DNA from: Arcuatula senhousia
Lineage: Eukaryota; Mollusca; Bivalvia; Mytilida; Mytilidae
Direction of reading: 5' to 3'
DNA length: 64,000 nucleotides
Assembly (NCBI GenBank): GCA_963971305.1
Contig: OZ020305.1
Location: 47,949,750-48,013,749 of the forward strand
This document shows, in pieces, positions 1-12,922 of the stretch. The position numbers and the translations under genes were made by a program. Below the pieces are notes generated by a model. That model was not told the DNA's origin. It saw only the letters and a list, made by a program, of their open reading frames with translations, and did no database searches. Position 1 is the stretch's first letter. Each line of letters begins with the position of its first letter.

Positions 1-2497
1 TGAGTTCGGTTCATGTTCAATAATAAGCATAAGCTCTGTTTTAATACATTGCATGTACATTAATGAAAGTTTTGCAGTTTTTGGCTGAAGCGAGTTCTTG
101 TGGTCGAAACATTATAGATCAAACAAAAATAATATGTATAGAGATATGCATTAGTCATGATTTCTGTGATTTTTCTATAGTTGCAGAAGATACACACTCA
201 AAGAAATCTGGCAGAACATCAGAAAATATAATATGCAGACATAAGAAAATAATCAGATAAAGATAGGAAAGGGAAACAGATAATTATATATCAGTAAATG
301 TCGATTGATTGGCATTTTTTGTCGTTGTTTTCATGGGGTAGCCTATGTATTATCGAATTAAGAAAAAACAAGGATATGCAAATGACATGATGGCCCAGGA
401 TGATGCCTTACCTTGCAACATATTCCTTTCTTGGAAAAGCATTTTAAGCCCAAAGGTAAACATAATTTGGACGGATGGACAGATATTCTTGTACTCCCGT
501 AGGTGGGGCATAAACAGATGCTTAAAATATTTGTTTTATGCTAAGTTCGACCTCAATTGAATGTTTATTTATAAAACCTTTTTTATTACACTAAAATGAC
601 CAACTGTACTATGAGATTGCGTGACATCTTTTAAGAATATTCTCTCGAGTGTCGGTTTCAGCGTAATTCCATGTAAAATCAACCACGAAATATGCGAAAG
701 CGCTTTTCCTAAAACAGCAATAAAAAACTGTTTTTACACACAATTAACACTGTACTGATGAATTGCACTCTGTTTGCCATGCTGAAACAATCATACTCGT
801 CTCAAATTAGTAAGGCCAACCCAACTTGTTTGCTTTGTTTTAAGCCAAGTGTTGCACATGCATGTAAAAGATTCTTAGCGCTAGTTTGAGATCCATATAT
901 GATAGAAGTGTGACGTGTCTTGGTAATTTGACGTATATTATTTCCTTTAAAAGGAAATCAGGACACCTGCACCTGGGATAAGTGGTCTTACACGAAAAAA
1001 AAGTGTTCCTCCCATTTTTTCAATAGCACTGTGGTGAGCAGAGAAAAGGTGGTCTGAAAATTATAGCACTGTGGTCCTAATACATTCTATTATAAGTTTT
1101 CACAAGATAGCACTGTGATACCAAAGTCAATGATATTTCAAGAACGGGGAGCCATCCTGTGGCTCATAGACACATTTTCTAGTCATTTTATTGTACTAAA
1201 TTAATGCATGTATTTAGTATGTTAAACGTTTTTGAGCTATTATTCGGAAACCATCTGACGGAAGACGGACGGCAAGAACTAACCCAAACGAAAGGTATAA
1301 CTTATAATACCTAGCCAGTGTAACAGTTCTGAAGTTGTAAGGGTCTACGTTACATGAATCTTTCTTTCGGTGTGATTAAAAGTAAGGCCAGCTGATCTAA
1401 ACCTTTTAGCCTTTCTCCAAAAAGGAAGAAGTAGATAAAAAGCATTAATTTCAGTCTATAGTGCTATAAAATGATATTTATATCAATGTTATCTTTTTTT
1501 TGGTCATGTTATCCTTACCTTGATCACACATTCATGTTAAAAGTATCCAAATTTGAATTCCACAGATAAACATACAGAGAAACACCTTTATACGACAGGT
1601 ATTTTCTTTATTAAATACTGATTAAATTTAATTTAAGATTTTTCCGTTTATTTTCAATGGCAAGCAATCAAGGTTTTCTCAGTACAATTTAAATGCATGT
1701 TTACTTTATTAATGTCTTCAATAGGCATTTAACATTTAAACTATTAAATGATTTGCATTATATATTTGTTATTATCACCACAATTTAAATCTTATCAAGA
1801 ATCTTATAAACAAACAATAGATCAGATTTACTGAAGAAAATATAAGAAAGGTAACTGTGGAATTTTACATACAAAATGGTACATTTTGACTACACGTAAC
1901 TTATTTTTGTATTCCGAGATATATTTGCGCGGATTTTTTTTTATGCCAGATAGAATTACCAATCTAACATTCCCAAGAAGAAAAGACAAAACAAGACAAA
2001 GACATACCGAGGAGATTGACTATTGCAATGGTCCCGACTCTGTATAGAAGACGTGGTGGTTTGAACCAGGACCTCGTCCTTCTTCAAAATTGAATATGGA
2101 AAAATACGGTAACCTGATGGCATTATCACGGATATTTAAATTAGATGAAACAAGGAACAAATTTCCAATTAATTTTCCAAGCATATGCATAGACCTGTAG
2201 ATCTCGTGATGGCATATATGATTCACCTAATGTTATAGTCCGGCAATTCATGTTAGTATGATTAGATTATATTACTTCCATGGGCAAATCAACCTCACCC
2301 CTCGGTAGAGTTACATGGATTGGTGAATAAGGTTGGAGTCGTATAGGGTGGATAGTAAGAAAAAAAGTACAGCAACCTGTATGGTTTGGAGTCTAGAATG
2401 TAAATAAATGTAGCCATGAGCCGGTACTGTTAACAAGAAATAAATTGAGTAGAGTGTTTTTTTTTGTAAGATCAAGACATACAATACATTATGAAAG
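1..2497. other. No gene seen; AT-rich sequence downstream of the MARCH-type gene
   Basis: Only short chance reading frames are present, without recognisable domains or splice context. Three imperfect copies of ATAGCACTGTGGT lie between about 1020 and 1120. Around 1130-1186 there is a minus-oriented fragment of the 5' end of the GGCC-type element found at 7976-8376; it shares the phrase for 'GAGCCACAGGATGG' in inverse form and ends at an inverse CTAG. Nothing else is supported. Confidence 0.5.
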
Positions 2498-2626
2498 CAC
2501 AGGGACTTGCTCCCCTCTATGAATATTTTGTTAGAGTCAATGTGCGGTATGAAAAAAAAAACGGTTTTTTTTTGTACCGCACATTGACTCTAACAAAATA
2601 TTGATAGAGGGGAGCAAGTCCCTGTG
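2498..2626. mobile_element. 129-bp near-perfect palindromic MITE with 7-bp target duplication
   Basis: The left arm begins CACAGGGACTTGCTCCCC and the right arm ends with its exact inverse. The two arms pair over almost the whole length, with only a few mismatches and a short A-run/T-run centre, so the element is essentially one long hairpin. The 7-mer ATGAAAG lies directly outside both ends (2491-2497 and 2627-2633), as expected for a target-site duplication. The near identity of the arms suggests a young insertion or arm correction. No coding capacity. The superfamily is not clear; a 7-bp duplication would fit P-like or unusual hAT-like transposition, but this is inference. Confidence 0.85.
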
Positions 2627-2758
2627 ATGAAAGTTAAAATAATCATACATGTAAATGTAGTTTTAATGTTAACTTCAGATGGTCAAAAAAATATGATATA
2701 CATGAGATAAAGAATAGCACTAATTGATATGTAAAGTATGAATAAATCAATGCTTTGT

Positions 2759-5700
2759 TCATTTGTCATTTTTGTCAGTTTCAGAAGCATATAAACCATC
2801 AGGTGGTATGACGCAAGTGTTTTCACTTGTTTCCTCCGTGACACCAGTTAGCAGCCCTCGTCTTGCACACGGCTTATTGGACATATTATGGTGAACATTG
2901 GTATAAGGAGTCTTAATGAACATCCCAGTGTGGTCCATACCTATCATTTCCATTGGATAAGCCTCAATCGGAATGGCGACGTATGGGGATCTGTGAATGG
3001 GCGTTGCAGAACAATGCCTTTCGTCGAAAATTGTTTGTTTGACCGTCAACTGCTTAGAAGCCGGAGTTGAAGTCGAATGAACACGGAGTCTGTCCACTTG
3101 TTTGTTTCGTATATCCGGCTTTCCGTCCGAATAAGTCCTATCATTTCCAGAACCTTTAACGTGATCCGTGAGGGCGATTTCTTCGCGTTCTTCTATTGAG
3201 TCTTTCCTTCGCCTGTAATCCGTTTTTCTTTTGATGAATGGTGTCCCTTGTCTTTGGCTACAGCGGCTTTCGATGTCGTCTTCCAATTTGGATGAGCGAC
3301 GCTCCTTCTTTGGTCCGGGCGACTTTTCGTAGGTTATTTTCCTAGTTATGGATTTGGATGGGAAATCAGGCGATGCTAGCACCGGACAATCGTTATCTAA
3401 AAGTTTTCTTCCTGACCCCGACGCTTCCCTGGTAAAAGGTTGTCTGTTGTTGTTGTTGTTCTTATCGGGTGGATTGTATTTTATTTTGATTTCTTGGAAA
3501 TTTTCTCGCCAAGTAGAACACAGAATGTAGTTTCTCCTCAATGTGAACTGAAATGTATTTAGAGAAAACAATTTTTTGTTTCATTCATTCTTTTCAATAT
3601 AATAAACTAATAAAATTAATTTATTCTTTTTGCTTTGAATGAGGAGTTTTATTTACTTATAAAAAAAACACTTGTGATGTCAATGAAAAAAAATTTCCTT
3701 GTGATCTTATAAAAGATTAAGAACTTTCTGAAGGGATTCTTTGAACTAAGCTACTTAATCTAGGAAGTCATAAAACTTGAGTACTTGTTCAATTTGTTCG
3801 TTCAATGTAAAAAAAATGTGTTTAGAATTTAAACAACTTTACAGTAAAACATTTTTAACCCTTCACATGTTTAAGCATTGCGTTTTACACCTAAACACTT
3901 TTTCAACATTAAAAACCTAAACTTGTTAAGGTTTTATTGTATGTCTTCTTAAAACTACTAGTATCAATCTTTGAAATGTCCCTAACTAGAATTCAACACA
4001 TATATGTGTTTAGGATCGTGCTTAGAATCTAAACACCGTTTTTCAGAAAAGGTTAATTAAGACAAAGGGAAAGTTGAAAACTTTAAAAGCCAAAGAAAAA
4101 AAAACAGTTTACTAGTATGTCCTTGCATTACATACCCCACACCATAAGCTCAGGATAAGTAGGCTGGTCATTGCTAGAAGAATCAGTGTAGTGGCTTGCC
4201 AATCCTTGTTCAGGGAGGAAAAGTAACTGGCTCCTACCAGACATCCGGTGAATGCTGCCAGAGCGAAGGGAGTGAAGCATATAGCACATAGTATGTCTGC
4301 TATCAGAAATCGTCTTTCTCTGCCTAGAGATTTATTCTTCAAAAACTGAAAATTAAAAGAGTTTAAACAAAATTTAACGTGAACATGCAGATTCTTGGTC
4401 CCCCGCCCATTGAATGGGAAAAAATCTTAGTCGTCTGATGAGGACAGATCTCTGAATACCTACCTGAAGCTGCGTATCAAATATCAAAAGTCTATGATTG
4501 ATAGTTGCTGAGAAAACTGTTACGAAAAAAGTGTGACGGATGGACACCCGGCATTTCTATGTCCCCGCTCCGCGTTGCGGCGGGGGACAATAAGAAATCT
4601 GCGTGCCACTGCTCATATATACTATACCTGCTACTCTCCAAAATAAATGGTAATAGTGAACGCTCAATATACTAATGTTGTATAAAAAATGTCAAGTCAC
4701 TGCCATAAGTTATGGCTGCTAAAAAACTCACCCTTTACCACTAATGTAGAATATGGTACAGGAGTAGAGTCACGAAAGCCCTAAATCGGCCCAAAAATTC
4801 AACTTTGATATACTTCCTTGTAATTGCTCCCTCGATGTTCATTAGAATTCATATTTTATAAATTGCAATATCTTTTGGTTTAATTGTTGATCAACAAGGA
4901 GGATAGTAAGCTAAAAGTCCGTCCATTTTGTACAAAATCTCGTTTTTTTGACATTTTTCATTGATTTTCATGTATAAATCGGTAAAAATGAAAATGGCCA
5001 CACCCGTCGACCAAAATTATTTTGTGATAGAAATGTGTATTTTAATGTAATAAAATGATTATAAAAAAATTATGATGGTCAACGAATGTGGCCAATACTA
5101 TTTTTGACAAAATACGACGAGAAAACAGTGAAACATGGCGAAAAATTAAGATTTGTATAATATATGACGTGTTTGAAATTCCAAGGCTAGACCTGTGATG
5201 TAGAGGTTTTGTTATATCTCACATATATGAAAAGTTCAGTTATGCCTTAACTCATATGGGATAAATTTACGAAGAGTTGAAGTAGTTTAAAAATTAGTAA
5301 AAATACCGGGCCGATATGAGACATTCGTGGCTTTACTCCTTTGCCAGATCGGTAAACAGGAAGTAGATATGCGTCAAACTAAATTCGATATTTGCGATTT
5401 TTATTCAATACTGATGTCATAAAGCAACTTTCAAGATGTGGTATTAAGTTGACAAGTTGCTTAGAAAAAATGCTACATAAGTAATGTTGTGAACAGAAGG
5501 ACGGACAAAGGTAGACCAGTACACCCCTCTTCATTGAAGTGGTGCTTAAATGCATGTATGTCCTAATATTGTAACATCCACCCTAAAACATATTCTGATC
5601 GTGAACGATTGTGGTCTTGAATTTTATATCTGAAAAACCTGATTGTTAATAGTTTATTTTCTTATCCAACTAATCATTCAGAAGGAATTTAGGACACGGT

Positions 5701-8700
5701 TTGTATCATTACTTTGTTATTTCATTTACTGGAATTATTATAGTAAGACTTTAAAAGCTAGGTTTTTGTACATATAAAGGTGTGTTATATATTTTGGTTC
5801 ATTGTCGTACAGTGAAACAAACCGAATACTTTGTTCGTTATAGACAGGTTTTCTGTTTATCCAGGTTCAAAATATATCAACATTTAAAGAATAGACAGCA
5901 AAGCTATAGTTCGGTTATGACAGATTTTCGGTTAAGGCGTGTTTCGACTTGCATAAGTTGCATTGAATAAATGCAATAAGTGATATCTTTGTGCTTGAAA
6001 TTCAATTGAAAAATAAATTTAAGAAACCGGGAAAGATTCTTACCCATGTAAATGGTTTAGGATTTTTAGCAACAGTGAACTGAAATTCACAGATTTCACA
6101 TCTAGTCATATCTGCCGTTCCAAGCCACTTCTCCAGACAAGACATATGCAGAGCACCGACGGATCCCGAACAAAAACACGGAGAGACTAGATCCTCATCT
6201 TCATCCCCTTCATGGCATATTCGACAGAGTGGTGCATCACTGAAAATGAAATAAGCATCTGTAATACTTTGCCATGTCATCCCGACTATCTGTAAAAACA
6301 AAAAACAAGAGCAAACTTCCTGGGTCCCCCGCCGAGTGCATATTTATTTTTTAAGTCGAGTCGTTTAACAGCAAGTAGATAGTGACAAACCTGAAAACGC
6401 ATGACGCTAAGTACTACTATTAGAGACCCCTTTCTCAAGCTGCAATACCAAATAATAAAAGCCAACTAATAATAGTAGCCGAGAAATCTGTTACGAAAAA
6501 AAGTGTGACGGACATTCGGACGCCCGGCATTTCTATACCACCGCTCTGCATTGCGGTGGGGAACGAAAAAAGTAAAATCCAAAAGACATAATGAATAAGA
6601 CGTTACATGGAAAAGTTCCTTCAGTCTGAAGTTAAACTTGATTTGGGACGAACGAAAAGAGCCGAATGTAAGTGGGACATAAAAAGAATAAAATGACAAT
6701 GTAATAAAACATTTTTGGGGGGTTTTGGTTAACAATAGAATTTCGCCTTCAGTGTATTGTAAATCGATGCAGCTAATCGAAAAAAAAAACCGAACCAAAG
6801 ACAATCCGCATGTAAACACGAAAACAGAAGAAATAAAAATCAAAATCAAGAAAACATCGAAATTAAAAACGTCGAAAATGTTGCGTGGACTTAAAGAGAT
6901 GAGATAATGAATAATAAATGATAAGAAATACATCGGGAGGTGGTGTGTAAAACAAAGGAACAGTAAACATTGAAGACCACTTGAAAAGGAGAAAGATATG
7001 GTGGGGACGGAAACACTATATATAATACTTGCATGGTGACCAACAAAAAGGATATTTTATGTGCATCTGTACACATTATTGTCAGTATTAAGGTAGAGCA
7101 TGGCACTTGGGTCCAAAATTAATTTGTCAATAGATTTTCTTCAAAATTGGTATAAATGTCCAAAATTATGCACCCTTTCACAATTTGATTCAAAATTCAT
7201 GGGTTTCTTCCCTACTTTTCTACTATTCGAGTTATACATACATGTATCAAGTTAAAGTATCGATATTTTACTATAAATTATATAAGAAAAGCCATAAAAA
7301 CACACAAAAATGTTGCATTTCTTTTTTCCTGTCAATTGATTAGCTTCATTTTTTGACATTCTATAGATCTTGCAACAATTGATCATCTCAAATCAATTTA
7401 AAGTGGCGTTTCTTCCCTTGATATTTGCGTACAAGCAAAGATAGGAGCCTAAAACGACGATTTTTCATGATTTCTGACAAATTACCTCCCTTAACCATAC
7501 TTAAGCTAAGAATTTATGCTACTTTTAGAATACAAATTTTAATCATATTGATAAAATGTGCCTAAACTAGGTATAAAGATTCTAAAAACACAAAAATCTC
7601 AAAATATTTTTGTTTGGGCAAGTCACATGACCACTGTCCTTCTCCACCTTTATAAGGCTTTTCATATCAATTAAAGACCTTGATTTTCCATTATCCATAT
7701 TGATAAAGGTTCTTAGTCAACTTTTCCCGCGAATTCTCGGGTGTCTTCTAGTTAATACTTAAATAAAGAAAGAATGGATCGTTTTCTGAACCTTTAAATT
7801 TCATAAGAGAGAACATACCTTAACAAACTGGAGTCCGGATTAGGTAGAGTTGTCAGGTCGGGTATACTGTTGCAGATATGTCGGGTTTTGTTTGACCTGG
7901 CAAGTTAACGATTTTATATGTTCATAAAGCATAAAGTTAAAGCAAAATTATTTGATCCATAAAAGAACTAGAAAATGTGCCTATGAGCCACAGGATGGCC
8001 CTCCCGTTCTTAAAATATCATTGACCCCCAAATTGTGTATAAACTAACAACTTTACCAATGTCGTTCATGCATAAAATATAGGTCACAGTGACCTAATTT
8101 TACCTCCAGCAACTAGTATCCAAGTAATGACCCTTAACCAAGAACTTAACCAAAGTCGTTCATGCGTAAAATATAGGTCACAATGACCTAATTTCTAGTG
8201 GGTGGTGTAGTCCTACCCAAGACCCATCTAGTGGTGAAATATCATTGACCTCCAACATCTATTATCCGAGTAATGGACCTTAACCAAGAACTTAACCAAA
8301 GTGTTACGGACGTACGTACCGACGGACAAGGGTAAAACTATTTGGCCGTTCCACATACGTGGTCGGGCCATAAAAAGAACAAAAAATAAGCATTTGAACT
8401 TCGAAGAGGAATATTTTTTTTTCGAAGTTTATGGTTTAATTATGTAACAAAAGTTGAGATTATAAATAACGACGAAAACGATCCACCCTTTCAAAAAAGA
8501 CCTTGCAAAATATACATGCATATAAAGATATGTCCAAAACACCAAAACAAAATGCATTACTGCATAATAAGAGTTTTACATGTACAATTTACATTAGGTG
8601 TTGTTATGCAGGAGCTACTGCTATCCTATAAAGAACGTACAAGTTAAGGCTATTTGGCACATAGAAGTATAAGTTCAACCTATATTGTTTTACAGCAAAT

Positions 8701-9443
8701 ATAATTCCAATATAAAATGGGGTAATGTAACTATTTGTCCATTTTAGGACAGCCCAACACCAGATACTTACGAGACATTAGCAGGGTTCGGCAGAGACCT
8801 ATCACCTATACTATCAGAAATGATCCTGGACCGTTTATGCCGTGATCTGTCATGATCATCGTCCGAATCTTCTAGAGTTATGCTGGTGTAAACAGCGTGG
8901 TATTCTTCGTGTGGCTGTAAAAGGAAAGGAAACAATTTATACAAACTGGTGGAAGCAAACAAACACCTTTGATAAGCTCTTTTAGAAGTCAAGTTGGTGG
9001 AGCGAAAAATAAAGATCAGTGTGAGGAACATAACAAAAAAAATCTTTCTGTACATCTAATAAACTATTATATTGATTCAAATTTCTATCAAAAAGTATAC
9101 TATACGAGGGTCTTCTCTAAATGTGTGCATCATTATTGTGTTTGTTTGTTCAGTCATGGATAGCTCTATAGTGAAACGCGGACATACAGACAATCATATT
9201 ATTATTTTATTCAACTCCCTTTAGACAAATAATACGTACCTTATGACTAGATCGAGCTGACACTGGCGACAGTGGTTCAAGGACCGTACTACTGTTCAGG
9301 CTGTCTTCACCCCGACATGCTAAGATATAGCTTCCATTCAAATCCCTTGTACTTTCTTTTCTTTTCGAACTTCCAGAGTCTTTGCTGTGGTCAGAGACTG
9401 CCGGTAAATTATCATACCCAGAACTTCTAGCAGAAGTATTCAT
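2759..9443 (-). CDS. MARCHF2/3-like: RING-CH E3 ubiquitin ligase, MARCHF2/3-like, 5 exons
   Basis: Coding exons in order of transcription: 9443-9240, 8914-8772, 6239-6044, 4345-4136, 3547-2759 (stop TGA at 2761-2759). All introns are GT-AG and phases match (0, 2, 0, 0), giving 513 residues. Exon 1 starts at the ATG at 9443 and, with exon 2, encodes a Ser/Asp-rich N-terminus. Exon 3 holds the RING-CH finger: C121, C124, C137, C139, H147, C150, C163, C166 (the C4HC3 order), including CRICHEG and CLEKWL. Exon 4 gives two hydrophobic spans, about residues 194-222 and 232-251. Exon 5 opens with an FTLRRN..CSTW stretch that aligns in place with the conserved segment after the second membrane span in MARCHF2/3. 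Family knowledge: such proteins sit in endosomal or plasma membranes and pass ubiquitin to membrane proteins. Vertebrate MARCHF2/3 are near 250 residues; here a hydrophilic tail of about 230 residues, rich in Lys, Arg, Ser and Pro with an Asn run, follows. Introns hold several satellite-core elements, all antisense to the gene. Confidence 0.9.
4385..4593 (+). mobile_element. GTCCCCCGC-type satellite-core element, short copy 1
   Basis: The copy opens with TTGGTCCCCCGCCCATT and ends with a hairpin in which TGTCCCCGCTCCGCG pairs with CGGCGGGGGACA, followed by ATAAG. Between the ends lies a single core unit with the superfamily phrase CTGAAGCTGCGTATCAAATATC and GAGAAAACTGTTACGAAAA, then GACGGATGGACA. 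It lies in an intron of the MARCH-type gene and is antisense to it. Confidence 0.7.
4761..5340. mobile_element. About 580-bp TIR element, copy 1
   Basis: The left end GGAGTAGAGTCACGAAAGCC is matched in inverse form by the right end, which finishes ..CATTCGTGGCTTTACTCC. A second copy lies at 48445-49021 with clearer termini (GGAAAGGAGTAGAGCC and its exact inverse). The interior is AT-rich and non-coding; interior phrases such as GGCCCAAAAATTCAAC are shared by both copies. This is a MITE-type DNA transposon remnant; no clear target duplication was found. It lies in an intron of the MARCH-type gene. A degraded element end of the satellite-core type (GACGGACAAAGG followed by a hairpin) follows at about 5490-5550. 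Confidence 0.7.
6304..6570 (+). mobile_element. GTCCCCCGC-type satellite-core element, short copy 2
   Basis: It starts AACAAGAGCAAAC, then TGGGTCCCCCGCCGAG, and ends with a hairpin containing CGCTCTGCATTGCGGTGGGG before a run of A. The interior carries the same AGCTGCAATACCAAATA and CTGTTACGAAAAAA phrases as copy 1, and a GACGGACATTCGGAC stretch before the hairpin. It lies 65 bp upstream (in transcription order) of the RING-CH exon and is antisense to the gene. Confidence 0.7.
7976..8376 (+). mobile_element. GGCC-type satellite-core element
   Basis: It begins AACTAGAAAATGTGCC and ends with a hairpin (TTTGGCCGTTCC...GGTCGGGCCATA) followed by AAAAA. The core has two to three units of roughly 90 bp repeating AATATAGGTCACAATGACC and CTTAACCAAGAACTTAACC. 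The stretch ACGGACGTACGTACCGACGG precedes the hairpin. Five-prime fragments of the same family recur in inverse orientation near 1130-1186 and 47860-47920. It lies in an intron of the MARCH-type gene, antisense to it. Confidence 0.65.
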
Positions 9444-10661
9444 TTTACTGACATTCGTCCGTCCGTCATGAATGATTGTACACTTATTGTTTACAATTTC
9501 AGCACTTTAAATCATCTGCGCATGTTTTCTCAGTGAGTAGAAATCTCATACTGCAGGTACAAGTGCTCATAACAATAAAAAAAAATCTAAGTCCGTCTTC
9601 TGTAAAAAAGCTTAAAAGATTAGATTAGAATGCACTTGCAACAAATGTCAAAATTTCTGCGCTTAATACTGCATGCATCTTTCAATACGTTGAAACCAAA
9701 GTGAGTAAAAAATGCAAATTGTCAATTTTATGGTTTAAAAATAAGAATCGTTCAACAAATGAAAGACGCGTTTAGAGCTGAAACCTTGACTAAGCAAAAT
9801 GTTTTAAATACCCTGTGGTTTCATCTTTATTCGTTTGGTATCAATTTTCATGGTTTTCGTGAGTGGCCTTTACCCGCAAAATTTGATACAAAACGAAAAG
9901 GAAATTTAACTGCAAATTTTAGAACCATGAATCAACGAACTTATCAATTTTCACAAAACCACGAAAGTTTTTACCTTTTAAGAGGCAGAATACTCCAAGA
10001 AAAATCATCTTAGGACTTCAATTCATATACTACACTTTTGCGTGAGCTGCTATAGTTCAGCAATTAAGCAACAACAACAACAAAAAACAGCTTCTTTGTA
10101 GCTGCAAGAATTCATTCCATGAAGAAAACTTACAGACCTTTAAAAGTGATGATTTGCACAAGGACTTCCGTTGCAGTGGGCACTTTTGTAGATACTTTTT
10201 TTTAACAAAACATTTAGGTAAATAACAGTTTTCTCTTTATGTACTTATTTTCATTCTATTTACAGTATGAATTTTAACTTTAAGGTGCAAAAATAATGAA
10301 AACAATTAGTTTATGCAAGCAATTATAAACCGTTTTCTTAATTTGCAATAGTTTTTTATTCTAAAATCATAAGGCAAAATCATACTTCTGACCTAATCCG
10401 GCATTGACCCCAAACATGCCAAAGGGGTTAATACAGTTTCATTTCACTTGAAACATGTAGAGCTCCATGAGCTCAACATTAAAGTAAGCATCAGAATCTC
10501 TTTATCTGTAGTAGTGTCTATTCTTAAAGGGGCAAGTGCGTTTTCAGCCATTAAACATGGTCATCTAGCATCTTTTGAGTTGAACATTTTAGAGGAAAAA
10601 TACTTTTTGTATTTACGGTAGTTCCATTCTATATAAAAGCAAACATATTAATAAACTGTTA
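9444..10661. other. Intergenic stretch, no gene; upstream side of the MARCH-type gene
   Basis: The promoter of the minus-strand RING-CH gene should lie here, but no core promoter element is clear. Near 9815-9980 there is a copy of an interspersed repeat with GGTATCAATTTTCATGG and TTTTCGTG; a related copy sits at 56750-56945. From about 10250 to 10540 degraded units of the GCTCACCTGG-type core can be recognised (GAGCTCCATGAGCTCAACATT, TCTTTATCTGTAGTAG). Confidence 0.45.
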
Positions 10662-11594
10662 ACACAGAGACATGTCTCGCCTGTCGCAACTGGACACAGT
10701 ATAAAATGAAGTAAAAATCCTCCTTAAACTGATCTTAACTGATGCTTAAGCAGCTGCATACCAAATATATATGGTGAACCATAACTGCTTTATATAAAAC
10801 ACTCATGACATAAGTAAAAAGTTAAAAAGTGTAAAATCTCAAAGTCTGTAGACTGTGACTGCAGGATCATACAGATAAAATACTTTTGAAATTGATCTGT
10901 ACTGATGCTAATGCAAGTGCATACCCAATATCAATGATGTACCATAACTGCTTCATGTTAAACAGATGTAAGAAAAAAAGGGCCAAATCGGTGTAAAATT
11001 TCAAAGTCAGTAGACCGTGACTGAGAAGCATACAGATGAAATGCTTTTGAAATTGATATGTACTGATGCTGATGCAACTGCATACCAAATATCAATGGTG
11101 AACCATAACTGCTTCATGTTAAACAGACTTAAGAAAAAAGGTTAACCTCGGCCAAATCAGTGTAAAATTTCAAAGTCAGTAGACCGTGACTGCAGGAGCA
11201 TACAGGCGAAATCCTTTTAAAACTGATCTGTACTGATGCTCAACTGCATACCAAATATCAATGGTGTAACATAACTGCTTCATGTTAAACAGACTTAAGA
11301 AAAAAGGTTAACCTCAGCCAAATCGGTGTAAAATTTCAAAGTCAGTAGACCGTGACTGCAGGAGCATACAGGTGAAATCCTTTAAAACTGATCTGTACTG
11401 ATGCTGATGCAACTGCATACCAAATATCAATGGTGTAACACAACTAGTTCACACAAAACAGACTTAAGCAAAAACTTTAACCAATTGTGGACGCCGCCGC
11501 CGCCGCCGCCGCCGCCGTCGCCGCCGCCGCCGTCGCCGGAATCACCATACCTAAGTCTCGCCTTTTGCGACATTCGTCGCAGGCGAGACAAAAA
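10662..11594 (+). mobile_element. TGTCTCGCC-ended element with a core of about 164-bp units
   Basis: The 5' part reads AGACATGTCTCGCCTGTCGC; the 3' part is AAGTCTCGCCTTTTGCGAC followed by GTCGCAGGCGAGACAAAAA, a hairpin. Four to five core units follow one another, marked by GCATACAGRYGAAATCC near 10867, 11027, 11199 and 11363 (spacing 160-172 bp) and by AACTGCATACCAAATATCAA. A (CCG)n array with CGTCG interruptions at 11492-11537 separates core and hairpin. The ends match those of the 182-bp-core copies (for example 21684-22838), but the core does not. Confidence 0.8.
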
Positions 11595-12922
11595 CGTGTT
11601 CATATTGTCAATCAAGTTTTGTGGTAGTTATATAATACTATGTTTTATTTTACCCAAATATATGGTCGTCATTTTAAAGAAAAGGAAAGTATTAGAGTTT
11701 ATAAGTTTTACAAGATCTAATAATTTGAATGCAAGTCCGTCAAGCTGAAAATGTAGGTCACGGCGAATTAGTTTGATTATTCTAAATACCACACAAGATA
11801 TAAAGTTGCCAAAAAGCTTAAACATGTATGTTGTAGGGTAATGTTAAATTGTCGCCTTCAACGTTGTCAAGAACAACTATGTCACCCTCAACGTCGGAAG
11901 GAACGAAAACAGGTTGCCCCGTGTATGGACAGAGCGTTTTACATGCGCCTGTGAGTAAGCAAGGAGTCTTTGACAAAGCTCTTGTTTGTACTTGTCTTTT
12001 TGATGTTTTCTGTTCCTTGTTAAAGAAGGGGTCTATCTGTAACTATTTCAGGACTGGATTAGAATTATATGCATTTTATTTACACCATGAGCCAATTGCA
12101 AGCTACTGGCCTCGTTGAAGGCTGCTGGTGGTTGTCAACTTTCAACTTTTATTGACAACGCTCAAACACAATACAGTGTAACATGAGGTAAAATAAACAT
12201 AATATGTACAGAAAATGACGAACTAAACAGACAAATGAATATACATAGAAACATGTTATAACATCAAATAAGTTTGGTCAAATGTTTTATAAACATCACT
12301 TTTGTATTACAAAACACACAAAAAATCCCTCCATCTTGTATAAGATAGCCGGAGCCCAATAATATTTAGGTCCATTGTGGTTTTTCCAAATTGCCGCTTG
12401 TTCCACATCTCATTATTTTCTATTTTACAATCAACTGGCGACCCTGGACCTTAATTGACAAATTAGTTATTGTGTTCAACCTTAATCTAAATCTGGGATT
12501 TTTTAATTGGCAGACTTAGGCGTTCAAAATTAAAAGTTTTTTAAACATGGGCTTCGTTTGAAACGTATTGGGTTCTGACATGCTGCTTATGAAAATTCTT
12601 GAAACCGTGATTGTTTTAGCTAGAATCTATTTGCTCAGGGCAATGCTTTGATGGGTGTTCCTCATCTTAATAACAATTGGCTCGGTTACATCTACCCTTC
12701 TTATAAAAGTCATAACATTTACCCGGAAACTTTACAGGTTGTGATCTTTCCCGAATAAGGAATTGACGACTGAGGTGGTAATCGCCAATTCTAAGTTCTG
12801 TAGTGTCAGAGCTGAAGATATTCGAAAATTGTTAACAGACAACAGATGCCAGATGATGGTAATAGCTCACCTAACTAAAGTGGTTGTATCCTTGCAGATG
12901 GAACAAATCACGATTCTACAAA
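11595..12922. other. Intergenic stretch, no gene seen
   Basis: Short reading frames only, with no domain, no splice pattern and no repeat that I could assign, apart from general AT-richness. Confidence 0.45.

Noticed and set aside
6466..6933. Open frame of 155 codons on minus
   Set aside because: It overlaps an element hairpin at its 5' side and T-rich intron sequence; composition is Phe/Ser/Leu-rich as expected for AT-rich chance frames, and it has no splice or domain support.
11401..11748. Proline-run protein on plus and glycine-run protein on minus
   Set aside because: Both come from the (CCG)n array of a mobile element, without further coding evidence.
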